Of a stretch of DNA of 64,000 bases, positions 1-10,658 are shown one piece after another (position 1 is the first letter of the stretch; each line of letters begins with the position of its first letter). The notes under the pieces were generated by a model. That model was given only the letters and a program-made list of their open reading frames with translations, made no database searches and had not been told where the DNA came from. Origin of the DNA: Streptomonospora alba (GTDB lineage: Bacteria > Actinomycetota > Actinomycetes > Streptosporangiales > Streptosporangiaceae); contig NZ_JROO01000023.1 in assembly GCF_000826685.1 (NCBI RefSeq), positions 1 to 64,000 on the forward strand. The letters are read 5' to 3'. The translations under genes were made by a program, and so were the position numbers.

Positions 1-9
1 CCGGCGGCG

Positions 10-1308
10 TCAGCGCGGCGGTGCCGGCGAGACCGTCTCGGTTCGGTCCTCGTCCCCCTCCGCCTGCGCAGCACGGGGCGGCGGCGACGGATCGCCCGAG
101 CCCTTCCGGGCGGCGCTGCCGCCCGCGCGGCCCGACCCGACGCGCTGCTTGTTGTAGATGTCGAACGCCACAGCGGCCAGCAGCACCAGGCCCTTGATGG
201 CCTGCTGCCAGTCGACGCCCAGGCCGATGATGGACATGCCGTTGTTCATGACGCCCATGACCAGAGCGCCCACGACGGCACCGATCACGGTTCCCACACC
301 GCCGGAGGCCGAGGCCCCGCCGATGAAGGCCGCGGCGATGGCGTCGAGCTCGAACATCTCACCCGCGCCCGGGGTGGCCGCGTTGAGCCGCGCGGCGAAG
401 ACCAGGCCGGCCAGCGCCGAGAGCACGCCCATGTTGACGAACACCCAGAACGTGGTGCGCCGGGTCTTCACCCCGGAGAGGCGGGCGGCCTTCTCGCTGC
501 CGCCCACGGCGTAGATGCGCCGACCCGCGGTGGTCGACTTCATCAGGAAGGCGTAACCCACGATCAGGGCGAGCAGCAGCAGCCCCACGATCGGGATCCC
601 GTTGTAGTCGGCCAGCGCGTAGGCGAACAGCATCACCACGGCCGCGGTCGCCGCCGACTTGGCCGCGGTCATCTTCGCGGAGAGGGCCGGCAGACCGTAG
701 TGCAGGTTGCGGGCGCGCACCCGCCACTGGATCCACACCAGGGCGACCGACCCGGCGGCGCCCAGCGCGAGCGTCAGCAGGTGGGGCCCCTCGGTGAAGC
801 CGGGGATGAACCCGCTGGCCCACATGCGCACCGACTGCGGCAGCGGGCCGATCGAGCGCCCGCCCAGCACGATCAGGGTGGCGCCGCGGAAGATGAGCAT
901 CCCGGCGAGGGTGACGATGAACGCCGGAATGCGCACGTAGGCGATCCAGAATCCCTGCCAGGCGCCGATGAGACCGCCCATGACCAGGGCCAGCGGCACC
1001 ACCACCAGCGGCGGCAGCCCCCAACTGGTCATCAGCACGGTCGAGGCCGCGCCGGTGAACGCGACCACCGAGCCCACCGAGAGGTCGATGTGCCCGGTGA
1101 TGATCACCAGCATCATCCCTACGGCCAGGATCAGCACGTAGGAGTTCTGCATGATCACGTTGGTGATGTTCAGCGGCCGCAGGAGCAGGCCGCCGGTGAG
1201 GATCTGGAACAGCACGACGATGACCGCCAGCGCGATCACCATGCCGTACTGCCGCGCGTTGTTGCGCACCAGGTCGCGCAGTGTGCGCACGAGTGGTGTT
1301 GATTGCAT
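10..1308 (-). CDS. ChvE/GguAB-type sugar ABC transporter permease
   Basis: Inner-membrane permease of a CUT2 monosaccharide importer, 432 residues. The N-terminal half carries several hydrophobic segments and the family motif GHIDLSVGSVVAF, which is diagnostic of the RbsC/XylH/GguB family. The C-terminal ~45 residues are hydrophilic and Gly/Ser/Pro-rich, longer than usual. It starts 6 bases after the stop of the ATPase gene, so it is the last gene of binding protein-ATPase-permease. The substrate is inferred from the arabinose neighbours; GguB-like proteins move arabinose, xylose, galactose or glucose. The stop codon is inside the window, so the gene is complete. Confidence 0.93.
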   Translation of the reverse strand: MQSTPLVRTLRDLVRNNARQYGMVIALAVIVVLFQILTGGLLLRPLNITNVIMQNSYVLILAVGMMLVIITGHIDLSVGSVVAFTGAASTVLMTSWGLPPLVVVPLALVMGGLIGAWQGFWIAYVRIPAFIVTLAGMLIFRGATLIVLGGRSIGPLPQSVRMWASGFIPGFTEGPHLLTLALGAAGSVALVWIQWRVRARNLHYGLPALSAKMTAAKSAATAAVVMLFAYALADYNGIPIVGLLLLALIVGYAFLMKSTTAGRRIYAVGGSEKAARLSGVKTRRTTFWVFVNMGVLSALAGLVFAARLNAATPGAGEMFELDAIAAAFIGGASASGGVGTVIGAVVGALVMGVMNNGMSIIGLGVDWQQAIKGLVLLAAVAFDIYNKQRVGSGRAGGSAARKGSGDPSPPPRAAQAEGDEDRTETVSPAPPR

Positions 1309-1314
1309 GGCCCG

Positions 1315-2847
<1,533 letters not shown>

Positions 2848-2860
2848 GTCCGGCACCGCC

Positions 2861-3955
2861 TCACGACAGCTCCGATTCGTCGTAGTAGCCGCTGTCGACG
2901 AGGGCCTCTTCGTAGTTGTCCTCGTCGACCGAGACCGGCTCCAGCAGGTAGGCGGGCACGACCTTCTCTCCGTTGTCGTAGCTCTCGGTGTCGTTGACCT
3001 CGGGCTCCTTGCCGTCCAGCACCGATTCGGTCATGTTCACGGCCACCTCGGCGAGCTCGCGGGTGTCCTTGAAGACCGTCTGGGTCTGCTCGCCGGCGAT
3101 GATCGACTTGACCGAGGCGAGCTCGGCGTCCTGACCGGTGATCACCGGAAGCGGGCGGTCGTCGCTGCCGTAGCCCACGGCCTTGAGCGAGGAGATGACG
3201 CCGATGCTGATGCCGTCGTAGGGCGAGAGGACCGCGTCGAGCTGCTCGTTGGAGTAGTGGGAGCTGAGCAGGTTGTCCATGCGCGACTGGGCCTCGGCGC
3301 CGCTCCAGCGCATGGTGGCGATCTGGTCCATCTCGGTCTGGCCGCTGAGGACCTCCAGCTTGCCTTCGTCGATGTAGGGCTGCAGGACCGACATGGCGCC
3401 GTCGTAGAAGAAGTAGGCGTTGTTGTCGTCGGGCGAGCCGCCGAACAGCTCGATGGTGAAGGGGCCTTCCTCGTTCTCCAGGTCCAGGGACTCCTCGATG
3501 TAGGAGGCCTGCAGCACGCCCACCTGGAAGTTGTCGAAGGTGGCGTAGTAGTCGACGTGCTCGCTGCCGTTGATCAGGCGGTCGTAGGAGATGACGGGGA
3601 TGTCGCTGTCGGCTGCCATCTGCAGCACGTCGGTGAGCGCCTCGCCGTCGATCGCCGCGATGACCAGGGCGTCGACGTCGCGGGTGATCATGTTCTCGAT
3701 CTGGGCGACCTGGTCCTCGACCACGTCCTCGGCGTACTGCAGATCGGTGGCGTAGCCGGCTTCCTTGAACATCTTGACCATGTTCTTGCCGTCGGCGACC
3801 CAGCGGTCGGACGACTTGGTCGGCATCGCGATGCCGACGGTGCCGTTCTCGCCGCCCTGCTGGGCGGCGTCGCCGACGCCGCCGCAGGCGCTCAGCGCGA
3901 ACACCATGACCGCGGCGAGGGCCGCGGAGAGGATGGCGGAGGGAGTCCGCTTCAT
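2861..3955 (-). CDS. ChvE-like multiple-sugar-binding lipoprotein
   Basis: Extracellular lipid-anchored receptor of the CUT2 importer, 364 residues. The start at 3955 is set by an AAGGAG Shine-Dalgarno 6 bases upstream and gives a Lys/Arg start, a hydrophobic segment and the lipobox LSAC with Cys24. A longer reading frame exists upstream but overlaps the arabinofuranosidase terminus and has no signal peptide. The mature part is a periplasmic-binding fold of the XylF/ChvE type ([37 protein letters not shown]). It follows the GH51 gene by 50 bases, so arabinose released in the cell and free arabinose outside are both served by this locus. Confidence 0.92.
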   Translation of the reverse strand: MKRTPSAILSAALAAVMVFALSACGGVGDAAQQGGENGTVGIAMPTKSSDRWVADGKNMVKMFKEAGYATDLQYAEDVVEDQVAQIENMITRDVDALVIAAIDGEALTDVLQMAADSDIPVISYDRLINGSEHVDYYATFDNFQVGVLQASYIEESLDLENEEGPFTIELFGGSPDDNNAYFFYDGAMSVLQPYIDEGKLEVLSGQTEMDQIATMRWSGAEAQSRMDNLLSSHYSNEQLDAVLSPYDGISIGVISSLKAVGYGSDDRPLPVITGQDAELASVKSIIAGEQTQTVFKDTRELAEVAVNMTESVLDGKEPEVNDTESYDNGEKVVPAYLLEPVSVDEDNYEEALVDSGYYDESELS

Positions 3956-4005
3956 CGTGTGCTCCTTGGGGTGGGTTTCCATGGGGGGATCGGGGGCGGT
4001 GCCGC

Positions 4006-5520
4006 TCAGGCGAGCGAGAGGGCGAGCTTGAGCACCGTCCACGAGACCGGCGGGAGTACGGCCGTCAGGCGGCCGCCCTCCAGCCGGACGTCTGTGTTCT
4101 CACGCGGTACGACGCGGTCGGGCCGCTCGCGGGTGTTGGCGGCGTAGACGTCCTCGTCGTGCAGGGTCAGGCAGGAGGCGACGCGGTCGGCGCGCAGGCC
4201 GCGCAGGTCCACGTCGACGGTGACCGGCTCGTCGGTGGCGCGGTTGACCAGGAAGAGCGCGGCCTCGCCGTTTTCGGGGTCATGGGTGGCGACCGCGTCG
4301 ACGAGGGGCACCTCCCCGTAGCGGGCGGTCTCGCGCACCGGGCTCTGCGGCTCCACCCGAAGCACGGTGCCCTTGGCGTTGGCGGAGGTCAGCGCGAAGG
4401 GGTGGAAGGTGGTCTGGCGCCAGGCGGGACCGCCGGGCTCGGTCATGATCGGCGCGATGACGTTGACGAGCTGAGCGAGGCTGGCGGCGGTCACGCGGTC
4501 GCTGTGCCGCAGCAGCGAGATGAGCAGGCTGCCGAAGACCACGGCGTCGGCGACGTGGTACCGGTCCTCGATGACGCGCGGCGCCACCGGCCACTCGGTG
4601 CTGGGCTCCTCGGCCTCGAAGCGCATCCGGTACCACACGTTCCACTCGTCGAAGGAGAGCCGGATGCGTTTCGTGGCGCCCAGCTTGGCGCGCACGGCGT
4701 CGGCGGTGGCGACCACGGACTCGATGAAGGCGTCCATCTCGGCGCCGGAGGCCAGGAAGCTGGCCAGGTCGCCGTTGTGCTCCTCGTAGTAGGAGTGCAG
4801 GGAGATGTAGTCGACGTGGTCGTAGGTCTGCTCCAGCACCTCGGCCTCCCAGGCGCCGAAGGTCGCCATCTCCGGGCCCGAGGAGCCGCAGGCGACCAGC
4901 TCCAGGCCCGGGTCGCTCATCCGCATGGCCCGCGCGACCTCGGCGGCCAGCCGACCGTACTCGTGGGCGGTCTTGTGGCCGATCTGCCAGGGGCCGTCCA
5001 TCTCGTTGCCCAGGCACCACATGCCGATGCCGTGCGGCTGCGGGCTGCCGTTGGCGATACGCAGGTCCGACATCCGGGTGCCGCCGGAGTGGTTGGCGTA
5101 CTCGAGCAGGTCGATGGCCTCCTGCAGGCCCCGGGTGCCCAGGTTGAGCGCCATCATCGGCTCGATGCCGAGCTTGCGGGTCCAGGCCGCGAACTCGTCC
5201 AGCCCGAACTGGTTGGTCTCGGTGGAGTGCCAGGCCAGCTCGCGCCGCACCGGGCGCTGGTCCTTGGGCCCCACGCCGTCCTCCCACCGGTAGCCGGAGA
5301 CGAAGTTGCCGCCGGGATAGCGCACGGTGGTGACGCCCAACTCGCGGACGAGGTCGGCCACGTCGGTGCGGAACCCGTCGGCGTCGGCGGCGGGGTGCTC
5401 GGGCTCGTAGATCCCGGTGTAGACGCAGCGCCCCATGTGCTCGACGAACGAACCGAAGGTACGGCGGTTCACGGGAGCGACGCGGAAGGCGGGATCGATG
5501 GTCATCGACGCGTGGAGCAT
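4006..5520 (-). CDS. Intracellular alpha-L-arabinofuranosidase, GH51
   Basis: Hydrolyses terminal non-reducing arabinofuranosyl residues from arabino-oligosaccharides. 504 residues, normal for bacterial GH51. There is no signal peptide, so it acts in the cytoplasm after import. The catalytic pair is visible: acid/base Glu173 in [10 protein letters not shown] and nucleophile Glu292 in [10 protein letters not shown]. The N-terminal motif [20 protein letters not shown] and the [14 protein letters not shown] segment are also GH51 hallmarks. A second ATG five codons in (5505) is an alternative start; neither has a strong Shine-Dalgarno. It lies between the two transporters of the arabinose locus. 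Confidence 0.96.
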   Translation of the reverse strand: MLHASMTIDPAFRVAPVNRRTFGSFVEHMGRCVYTGIYEPEHPAADADGFRTDVADLVRELGVTTVRYPGGNFVSGYRWEDGVGPKDQRPVRRELAWHSTETNQFGLDEFAAWTRKLGIEPMMALNLGTRGLQEAIDLLEYANHSGGTRMSDLRIANGSPQPHGIGMWCLGNEMDGPWQIGHKTAHEYGRLAAEVARAMRMSDPGLELVACGSSGPEMATFGAWEAEVLEQTYDHVDYISLHSYYEEHNGDLASFLASGAEMDAFIESVVATADAVRAKLGATKRIRLSFDEWNVWYRMRFEAEEPSTEWPVAPRVIEDRYHVADAVVFGSLLISLLRHSDRVTAASLAQLVNVIAPIMTEPGGPAWRQTTFHPFALTSANAKGTVLRVEPQSPVRETARYGEVPLVDAVATHDPENGEAALFLVNRATDEPVTVDVDLRGLRADRVASCLTLHDEDVYAANTRERPDRVVPRENTDVRLEGGRLTAVLPPVSWTVLKLALSLA

Positions 5521-5619
5521 GGGCGGGGTTCCCCCAAGGGCTGGTCGTGCTGTGTGTCGGGTCGTGCGCGGGGCCGGCGGCGGGCGCCGGCCCTGCGGGG
5601 CGTGCGGATCGCGGTCGGG

Positions 5620-5712
5620 TCAGGGCTTCAGGCGGGGCCGGCCGTCGGGGCCCCAGTGCACCTTGTCGATTCCGAAGACGAAGTTGCCGGGCCAGGTGGT
5701 CGTCGTCGGCAT
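5620..5712 (-). CDS. Unrecognised 30-residue ORF between importer and GH51
   Basis: A 30-residue reading frame starting MPTTTTWPGNFVFGIDKVHW and ending RPRLKP, preceded by an AAGAGGA Shine-Dalgarno with a spacing of about 6 bases. It sits in the only sizeable gap between the distal permease and the arabinofuranosidase, on the same strand. I do not recognise a family. The stretch HWGPDGRP superficially resembles the C-terminal Trp-x-Pro-Asp-Gly-x-Pro segment of GH43 arabinan-active enzymes, so it may be the remnant of a deleted glycosidase gene. It may equally be a genuine small protein or chance. Confidence 0.45.
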   Translation of the reverse strand: MPTTTTWPGNFVFGIDKVHWGPDGRPRLKP

Positions 5713-5769
5713 GGGGGTTCCTCTTTCTCGCGAACGGGGGCACCGATAAAGGCGGGGGGCATCACGCCG

Positions 5770-6666
5770 TCACTTCAGACCGGCGTCGGTGACGCCCCGC
5801 ACGACTTGGCGCTGGAAGAGCATGAAGACGACGATCAGCGGGACCGCGCCCAGGACCGAGGCGGCCATCTGCTGGGCGTAGAGGATCCCGTAGGCGCTCT
5901 GGACAGTGCCCAGGCCCACGGGCACCGTCATCAGCGCCGGATCGGTGGTCGCCACGAACGGCCACAGGAAGTTGTTCCACGCCTGGACGAAGGTGAAGAT
6001 GCCCACGGCGGCGAGGATCGGTACGGACATCGGCAGCACCACGTTCCACAGCACACGCAGGTGCCCGGCGCCGTCGATCCTCGCGGCCTCCTCGTAATCG
6101 CGCGGGATCGCGTCGAAGAACCGTTTGAGGATGAAGATCATCACCGGGGCGACGACCTGGGGAAGTGCGACGCCCCAGTAGGTGTCGACCAGGCCGAGGA
6201 ACGTCATCTCGTCGAACAGCGGCACGATCAGCACCTGAGGCGGCACCAGGATGCCGGCGATGAACAGCACGAACAGCCACTTGCGCCCCCAGAACTCGGT
6301 CTTGGAGAAGGCGTAGGCTGCCATCACGCACGTGACCAGGGTCAAAACGGTGACCATGACGGAGACGATCACGCTGTTCATCAGCCACTGCATCAGCTCG
6401 CCGCGCGCGATGACCGTGCGGTAGGCCTCGAAGGTGGGCTCCAGCGGAAGCCAGCGCACCGGCACGGCCGTCGTCTCGGGCTCGGGCTTGAGGGAGGTCA
6501 GGATCGCCCAGACCAGCGGCAGGAGCCAGACCACGGCGAGGAACAGCGCCAGGACGGCGATCGCGGCGCCGCCGGGGGTGACCTTGAAGCGGCGGCGGGG
6601 CCGCGCCGAGGCGGGGCCGGCAGGGGTGCCGGGCCGCTCAGCGATGGTGAGGGTTGCGGAGGTCAT
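5770..6666 (-). CDS. Oligosaccharide ABC transporter permease (MalG/MsmG type)
   Basis: 298-residue CUT1 inner-membrane permease. The N-terminus is cytoplasmic and Arg/Pro-rich, followed by about six hydrophobic segments. The permease EAA loop reads YEEAARIDGAGHLRVLWNVVLP. The start at 6666 overlaps the stop of the preceding permease by 4 bases (ATGA), which argues for translational coupling. A longer frame upstream of this ATG lies antisense to nothing but overlaps the partner permease and is not used. With the binding protein and the other permease it should import arabino-oligosaccharides, an inference from context. Confidence 0.93.
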   Translation of the reverse strand: MTSATLTIAERPGTPAGPASARPRRRFKVTPGGAAIAVLALFLAVVWLLPLVWAILTSLKPEPETTAVPVRWLPLEPTFEAYRTVIARGELMQWLMNSVIVSVMVTVLTLVTCVMAAYAFSKTEFWGRKWLFVLFIAGILVPPQVLIVPLFDEMTFLGLVDTYWGVALPQVVAPVMIFILKRFFDAIPRDYEEAARIDGAGHLRVLWNVVLPMSVPILAAVGIFTFVQAWNNFLWPFVATTDPALMTVPVGLGTVQSAYGILYAQQMAASVLGAVPLIVVFMLFQRQVVRGVTDAGLK

Positions 6667-7622
6667 GCCGCGTCCTCCTTCCGGGAGAACAGGCGGAGCT
6701 GCAGGACGGATACGACGATGATCACGGCGAAGAACAGATACGAGATCGCCGATGCGTAGCCGATGCGCAATCCGGTGAACCCGCTCTCGAAGATGTAGCC
6801 GATGATGGGCCGGGCCGCGTAGTTGGGACCGCCCGATCCGTTGGTCATGAGGTAGGCCTGGTCGAACAGCTTGAGCGAGGCGACCATCTGCAGCAGCACG
6901 ATCAGCGTGGTGGTGCGGCGCAGCAGCGGCACGGTGATCGAGGTGAACCGCCGCCAGGCGCCGGCGCCGTCGAGGGCGGCGGCCTCGTAGAGGTAAGCGG
7001 GGATGCCCTGCAGCGCCGCCAGGTAGAGCAGGTAGTTGAACCCGACGGTCCACCACACGGTCGTGAGGGCGATGGCCGGAAGCACGGTGTCCTCGCCGGT
7101 GAGCCAGGACACCCCGGGGATTCCAACGGTGGCCAGGAGGTCGTTGATCATGCCGAATTCGGGCTGGTACATCCACTCCCAGATCAGCGTCACCACGGCC
7201 ACCGGCATCAGGAACGGCGCGAAGTAGGAGAACCGCAGGAACCAGCCGATGCGGGCGGTCGCGCGATGGGTCAGCAGCGCCATCGCCAGCGCGATCGCCA
7301 CCAGCGGCGGCACGGTGATCAGGGTGAACAGCAGTGTCACCCACAGCGACTGCCACACCGCGGGGTCGCCGAACATCTCGACCCAGTTGGACAACCCGAC
7401 GAAGGAGGAGTCCTCCTTGGCGAGGCTGCGGTCGGTGAAGCTGGCCCACAGTCCGGCGATCAGCGGCCAGATCAGGAAGACGGCGAACAGGACGGTGAAG
7501 GGCAGGACGAACCAGATACCGGCCGCGGACCGCCGTGCGGTTCCGCTCACGGCAGGGGGGGATGAGGACCGGGGCGCCGGCGCGGCGTCCGGCGTCTCCG
7601 TGGGATTGGCGTGCACGGTCAT
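6663..7622 (-). CDS. Oligosaccharide ABC transporter permease (MalF/MsmF type)
   Basis: 319-residue CUT1 permease with six predicted hydrophobic segments and the EAA loop YLYEAAALDGAGAWRRFTSI. The start at 7622 has a GGAG Shine-Dalgarno with 6-base spacing. It forms a heterodimer with the following permease, with which it overlaps by 4 bases. No ATPase gene of the MsmK/MsiK kind is present in this operon. In streptomycetes a single unlinked MsiK serves many CUT1 importers, so the same is likely here. Confidence 0.93.
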   Translation of the reverse strand: MTVHANPTETPDAAPAPRSSSPPAVSGTARRSAAGIWFVLPFTVLFAVFLIWPLIAGLWASFTDRSLAKEDSSFVGLSNWVEMFGDPAVWQSLWVTLLFTLITVPPLVAIALAMALLTHRATARIGWFLRFSYFAPFLMPVAVVTLIWEWMYQPEFGMINDLLATVGIPGVSWLTGEDTVLPAIALTTVWWTVGFNYLLYLAALQGIPAYLYEAAALDGAGAWRRFTSITVPLLRRTTTLIVLLQMVASLKLFDQAYLMTNGSGGPNYAARPIIGYIFESGFTGLRIGYASAISYLFFAVIIVVSVLQLRLFSRKEDAA

Positions 7623-7657
7623 TTCACGCTCCGGAGAAGGGGGGGGCGGCGCACGGC

Positions 7658-8974
7658 TTACACCGGCGAAGTGGTGTCGATGAGGTTCTGGGCGGCGCGC
7701 TTGAACCGGTTTAGGGCGGCCTGGGGGGTTACCGCGCCGGTGTGCACTCCGGTGAAGATCGCGCCAGCGTCCGCTTGCAGCTGGGCCGCCGATCCGCTGA
7801 ACCAGGCCGAGGGGTCGAACTGCACGTTCTCGGCGGCGTGCCGGTAGTTCGCCTGCGGCTGCAGATCGGCGTATTCCCGGCCTTCGGTGACCGGCGTATA
7901 CGCGGGGACATGGCCTCCGCCGGCCCAGGTGACACTGTTCTTGAGCATCCAGGCCGCGTACTCGACGGCGGCGGCGACGGCGTCCTCGTCGGGTTCGCGG
8001 CGCACCGGAAGGACGAAGCAGTGGGAGTCGCCCTGCCCCAGTTCCTCGCCGTAGATGCCGGGGAAGGGCCGCATGCCGAAGTCCATCCCGGCGTCCTTGA
8101 GCGTGGGCAGCTCCCAGTTGCCGGAGAGCATCAGTCCGGCGATCCCGTTCTGGAAGTTGGCGGGGGTGGCCGCCCCGTCGGACGACTTGGGCGCCAGTCC
8201 GTCCTGGGAGAGGCGGCGCAGGAAGTCCAGGGCCCGCAGCGCCTTGTCGTCGTCGATGCCCAGTTCGCCCTCCAGCGTGAGCTCACCGCCGAGCTGGCGG
8301 TAGAGCGACCAGAACGGGCGCCAGGCGTGCGTCGTGTCCGTCACGACGCCGTACTGGCCGGTCACCTCCTTGACGGCCGCGCACACCTCGAAGAACTCGT
8401 CCTCGTCGCTGACGGCTACGAGGTTGCCGTCGGAGTCCAGGACCCCGGCCTCCTCGCAGACGGGCCGGTTGAAGTAGTTCACCATCAAGTGGGTGTCCAG
8501 CGGGATGGCGAAGAGCTCGCCGTCGATCGTGCACTTGTCCCAGATGTTGGGCGTGATGGTGTCGCGGGTGATGCCGTGCTGGGCGAGCAGGTCGGTGGGC
8601 ACAGGGGAGAGGAGGGTGCCGGCGCCCAGGCCGCGGATGCGGGAGACGTGCAGGGTGGCGATGTCGAAGGCGCGACCGCCCGCGGCGCCCATCGCGAACT
8701 TGGTGTAGTAGGGGTTTCCCCACTGGAATGTGGAGGGTTGGAAATCGATGCCGGGGTGCTGCTTGCGGTAGGCCTCGTGCATTTCCACCATGCGGGCGCC
8801 GTCGCCGCCGGTGAAGAGGTTCCACTGGCGCAGCCGCTGTTTGCCGCTGAGCACCGTGTCGGCCGGGCCGCAGCCGGCCAGGGCCGTCCCGGCCGCGGCC
8901 ATGCCGGCGGCCAGGAACGCGCGCCGTCCCAGGACGGGGGCCGACCGGGAGCCGGTGGTCTCTTGTTTGCGCAT
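7658..8974 (-). CDS. Extracellular oligosaccharide-binding lipoprotein (CUT1)
   Basis: 438-residue solute-binding protein of the SBP_bac_1 type. The start at 8974 is set by AGAGGAG seven bases upstream. The N-terminus has a twin-arginine-like GRRAFLAAG (Arg17-Arg18) and the lipobox LAGC with Cys35, so export as a lipoprotein, possibly by Tat, is likely. The mature part has the family pattern (MHEAYRKQHPGIDF, GNWELPTLKDAGMDFGMRPFPG). It is 36 bases upstream of the first permease gene. The ligand is inferred to be arabino-oligosaccharides from the GH51 and ara genes around it. Confidence 0.92.
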   Translation of the reverse strand: MRKQETTGSRSAPVLGRRAFLAAGMAAAGTALAGCGPADTVLSGKQRLRQWNLFTGGDGARMVEMHEAYRKQHPGIDFQPSTFQWGNPYYTKFAMGAAGGRAFDIATLHVSRIRGLGAGTLLSPVPTDLLAQHGITRDTITPNIWDKCTIDGELFAIPLDTHLMVNYFNRPVCEEAGVLDSDGNLVAVSDEDEFFEVCAAVKEVTGQYGVVTDTTHAWRPFWSLYRQLGGELTLEGELGIDDDKALRALDFLRRLSQDGLAPKSSDGAATPANFQNGIAGLMLSGNWELPTLKDAGMDFGMRPFPGIYGEELGQGDSHCFVLPVRREPDEDAVAAAVEYAAWMLKNSVTWAGGGHVPAYTPVTEGREYADLQPQANYRHAAENVQFDPSAWFSGSAAQLQADAGAIFTGVHTGAVTPQAALNRFKRAAQNLIDTTSPV

Positions 8975-9260
8975 GGCGACTCCTCTGCTCTCGCTGCGCT
9001 GGTGCGGCCGCCCCCCAAAGGCCGCTGGATGGAGGCGCGTCTGCGGCGCCCCTGCGGGCCGGCCGGAGGCGAATGGGGCGCCTCGGCCGGCCTTCACGCG
9101 AAGGTCGCGCGCTGGGTGCGTGTGCTGTGCGTGCCGGTCGGTGTACGTGCTGTCGGCGGATGCGGGTGCAGGTGTCGCCCCCACCGGCGACCGCCCGGCG
9201 GGGGCGCCGGTGTCGGCGGGGTGCGGCCGCAGGGGTCGGACCCGCGGCCGCATTCGCGTG
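8975..9260. other. Gap between araA and the oligosaccharide importer
   Basis: No convincing gene. It holds the long GC-rich hairpin described separately and no copy of the TTAGCGCTAA operator. If the importer genes are controlled by AraR they must be reached by read-through from araBDA, or by a promoter I cannot see here. Confidence 0.6.
9057..9092 (-). terminator. GC-rich hairpin downstream of araA
   Basis: Arms of 15 and 14 bases (GGCCGGCCGGAGGCG against CGCCTCGGCCGGCC, one bulged G) around a 7-base loop, about 170 bases after the araA stop. There is no T run, so it may slow rather than stop transcription or stabilise the upstream mRNA end. Such a structure could set araBDA expression apart from the importer genes. 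Confidence 0.45.
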
Positions 9261-10658
9261 TCAGACCTGGACGAAGTCGATGTCGGCCATGTCGCAGAAG
9301 ACCTTCCAGTCGGCGGCGGTGCGACCGAGGTTCATCACCATGTGGTGGGTGCCGCCGGCGCGCAGCCAGGCGTCCATGCAGGCCCGCACGCCCGAGGCGG
9401 GGCGGAACTGGCCGTAGGGCATCTCCAGGGCCGGCAGCTTCTGGGAGTCCAGGACCTCGCCCTCGGCCACCACCAGCCGGAAGCGCTCGCCGCCCAAGGC
9501 GACCAGCGAGGCAAGCGTCGCCGGGCCGGGCTGGATGCGGAACAGCAGTGTGGGCGGGTCGTCCAGGCCGCCGATGCCCAGCGGGCGCTTGATCAGCCGC
9601 ACCGGCTCGTCGTCGCGGGCGACCTTCCAGTTGCCCTCCCCCATGTGGCTCATCAGGATCGAGTCGGTGGGGAAGTCCATCGCATACATCTCGGTGAAGT
9701 GCCCGTCGCCGGCGAGCTGGTGGCCGGCGTAGACGACGGAGGCGGCCAGCGCGTCGCCTTCGCCGGCGAAGCCGTAGCCCTGGGCCATCAGGCTGGAGGC
9801 CGATGCCATCGGCAGCCGCGTGAACCTGCCGTCCTCGGCGATGGCGTCGAAGTGCGTGGAGTAGGCGCCGCACGCGCGGTCGACGAGCAGCCGCTCCAGG
9901 GCCAGTTGCATGCGCGCGTGGTCGTCGCGCTCCTGCTTGGACAGGCGTTCGTCGACCTCGAAGCGCTCGTCCTCCTCGGCCATCAGCGCCTCGACCGCCG
10001 AGGAGGGCAGCTCGGCCATGGTGCGGTGCAGTTCGCCGGGGGCGATGTACTCGATCTCCGGGCCGAGCTTGCGCATCCAGGCGGTCTCGTCGACACGGGC
10101 GTCGCCCATGCCGTTCATGGCGTAGCCGAAGATGCCGATCTTGAGGCGCTTCCAGGCGGTGACGGCGCGGGCGGCGCGGGCCCAGCGGCCGACGCGCTCG
10201 CGGAAGGCGTCGCCGGGCCACTCCTCGGTGATGACGTCGAAGGCGCGGCCGGCGCGCACCATGGCGTTGGCGGTGTCCTGCGCACCGTGGATGCCCTGGT
10301 TGTAGGTCATGTCGTCCATGTCCCACTCCGGTGTCACCACCGGGTCGGGCTGGATGTTGGCCAGGCACAGCGGAAGCCGCGCCTCGTGCAGCACCCGCGT
10401 GACGCGCAGGGAGGGGCCGTAGGTGAGCATGACGACGAGGACGCCGTCCAGGTCGTCGTTCTCGAAGCCCTGCATCGCCCGCTCGGCGTCGGCGCGCCCG
10501 CGTACCGGGTCGGCGACGACGCAGTCGGCCACGTCGGCCAGGCTGTCGGCGATCCGGCGCGCGTAGCCGGCTTGCCGGTCGGTGATGCCCGGGATCATGT
10601 CGTCGTAGAGGGGCTGCATGATGCCGAGGATCCCGATGGTGGGAAGGCGTTCGCTCAC
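9261..10658 (-). CDS. araA: L-arabinose isomerase, actinobacterial type
   Basis: Converts L-arabinose to L-ribulose. 465 residues from a GTG start that overlaps the araD stop as GTGA. It is shorter than the ~500-residue E. coli AraA and lacks the classical N-terminal VGGSQHLYG motif. It belongs to the L-fucose/L-arabinose isomerase-related family: Rossmann-like N-terminal part (IGILGIMQPLYDDM), then SHMGEGNWKVA and a C-terminal THHMVMNLG segment that supply probable metal-binding Glu and His. The assignment as arabinose isomerase rests on its position directly after araB-araD. Confidence 0.85.
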   Translation of the reverse strand: MSERLPTIGILGIMQPLYDDMIPGITDRQAGYARRIADSLADVADCVVADPVRGRADAERAMQGFENDDLDGVLVVMLTYGPSLRVTRVLHEARLPLCLANIQPDPVVTPEWDMDDMTYNQGIHGAQDTANAMVRAGRAFDVITEEWPGDAFRERVGRWARAARAVTAWKRLKIGIFGYAMNGMGDARVDETAWMRKLGPEIEYIAPGELHRTMAELPSSAVEALMAEEDERFEVDERLSKQERDDHARMQLALERLLVDRACGAYSTHFDAIAEDGRFTRLPMASASSLMAQGYGFAGEGDALAASVVYAGHQLAGDGHFTEMYAMDFPTDSILMSHMGEGNWKVARDDEPVRLIKRPLGIGGLDDPPTLLFRIQPGPATLASLVALGGERFRLVVAEGEVLDSQKLPALEMPYGQFRPASGVRACMDAWLRAGGTHHMVMNLGRTAADWKVFCDMADIDFVQV

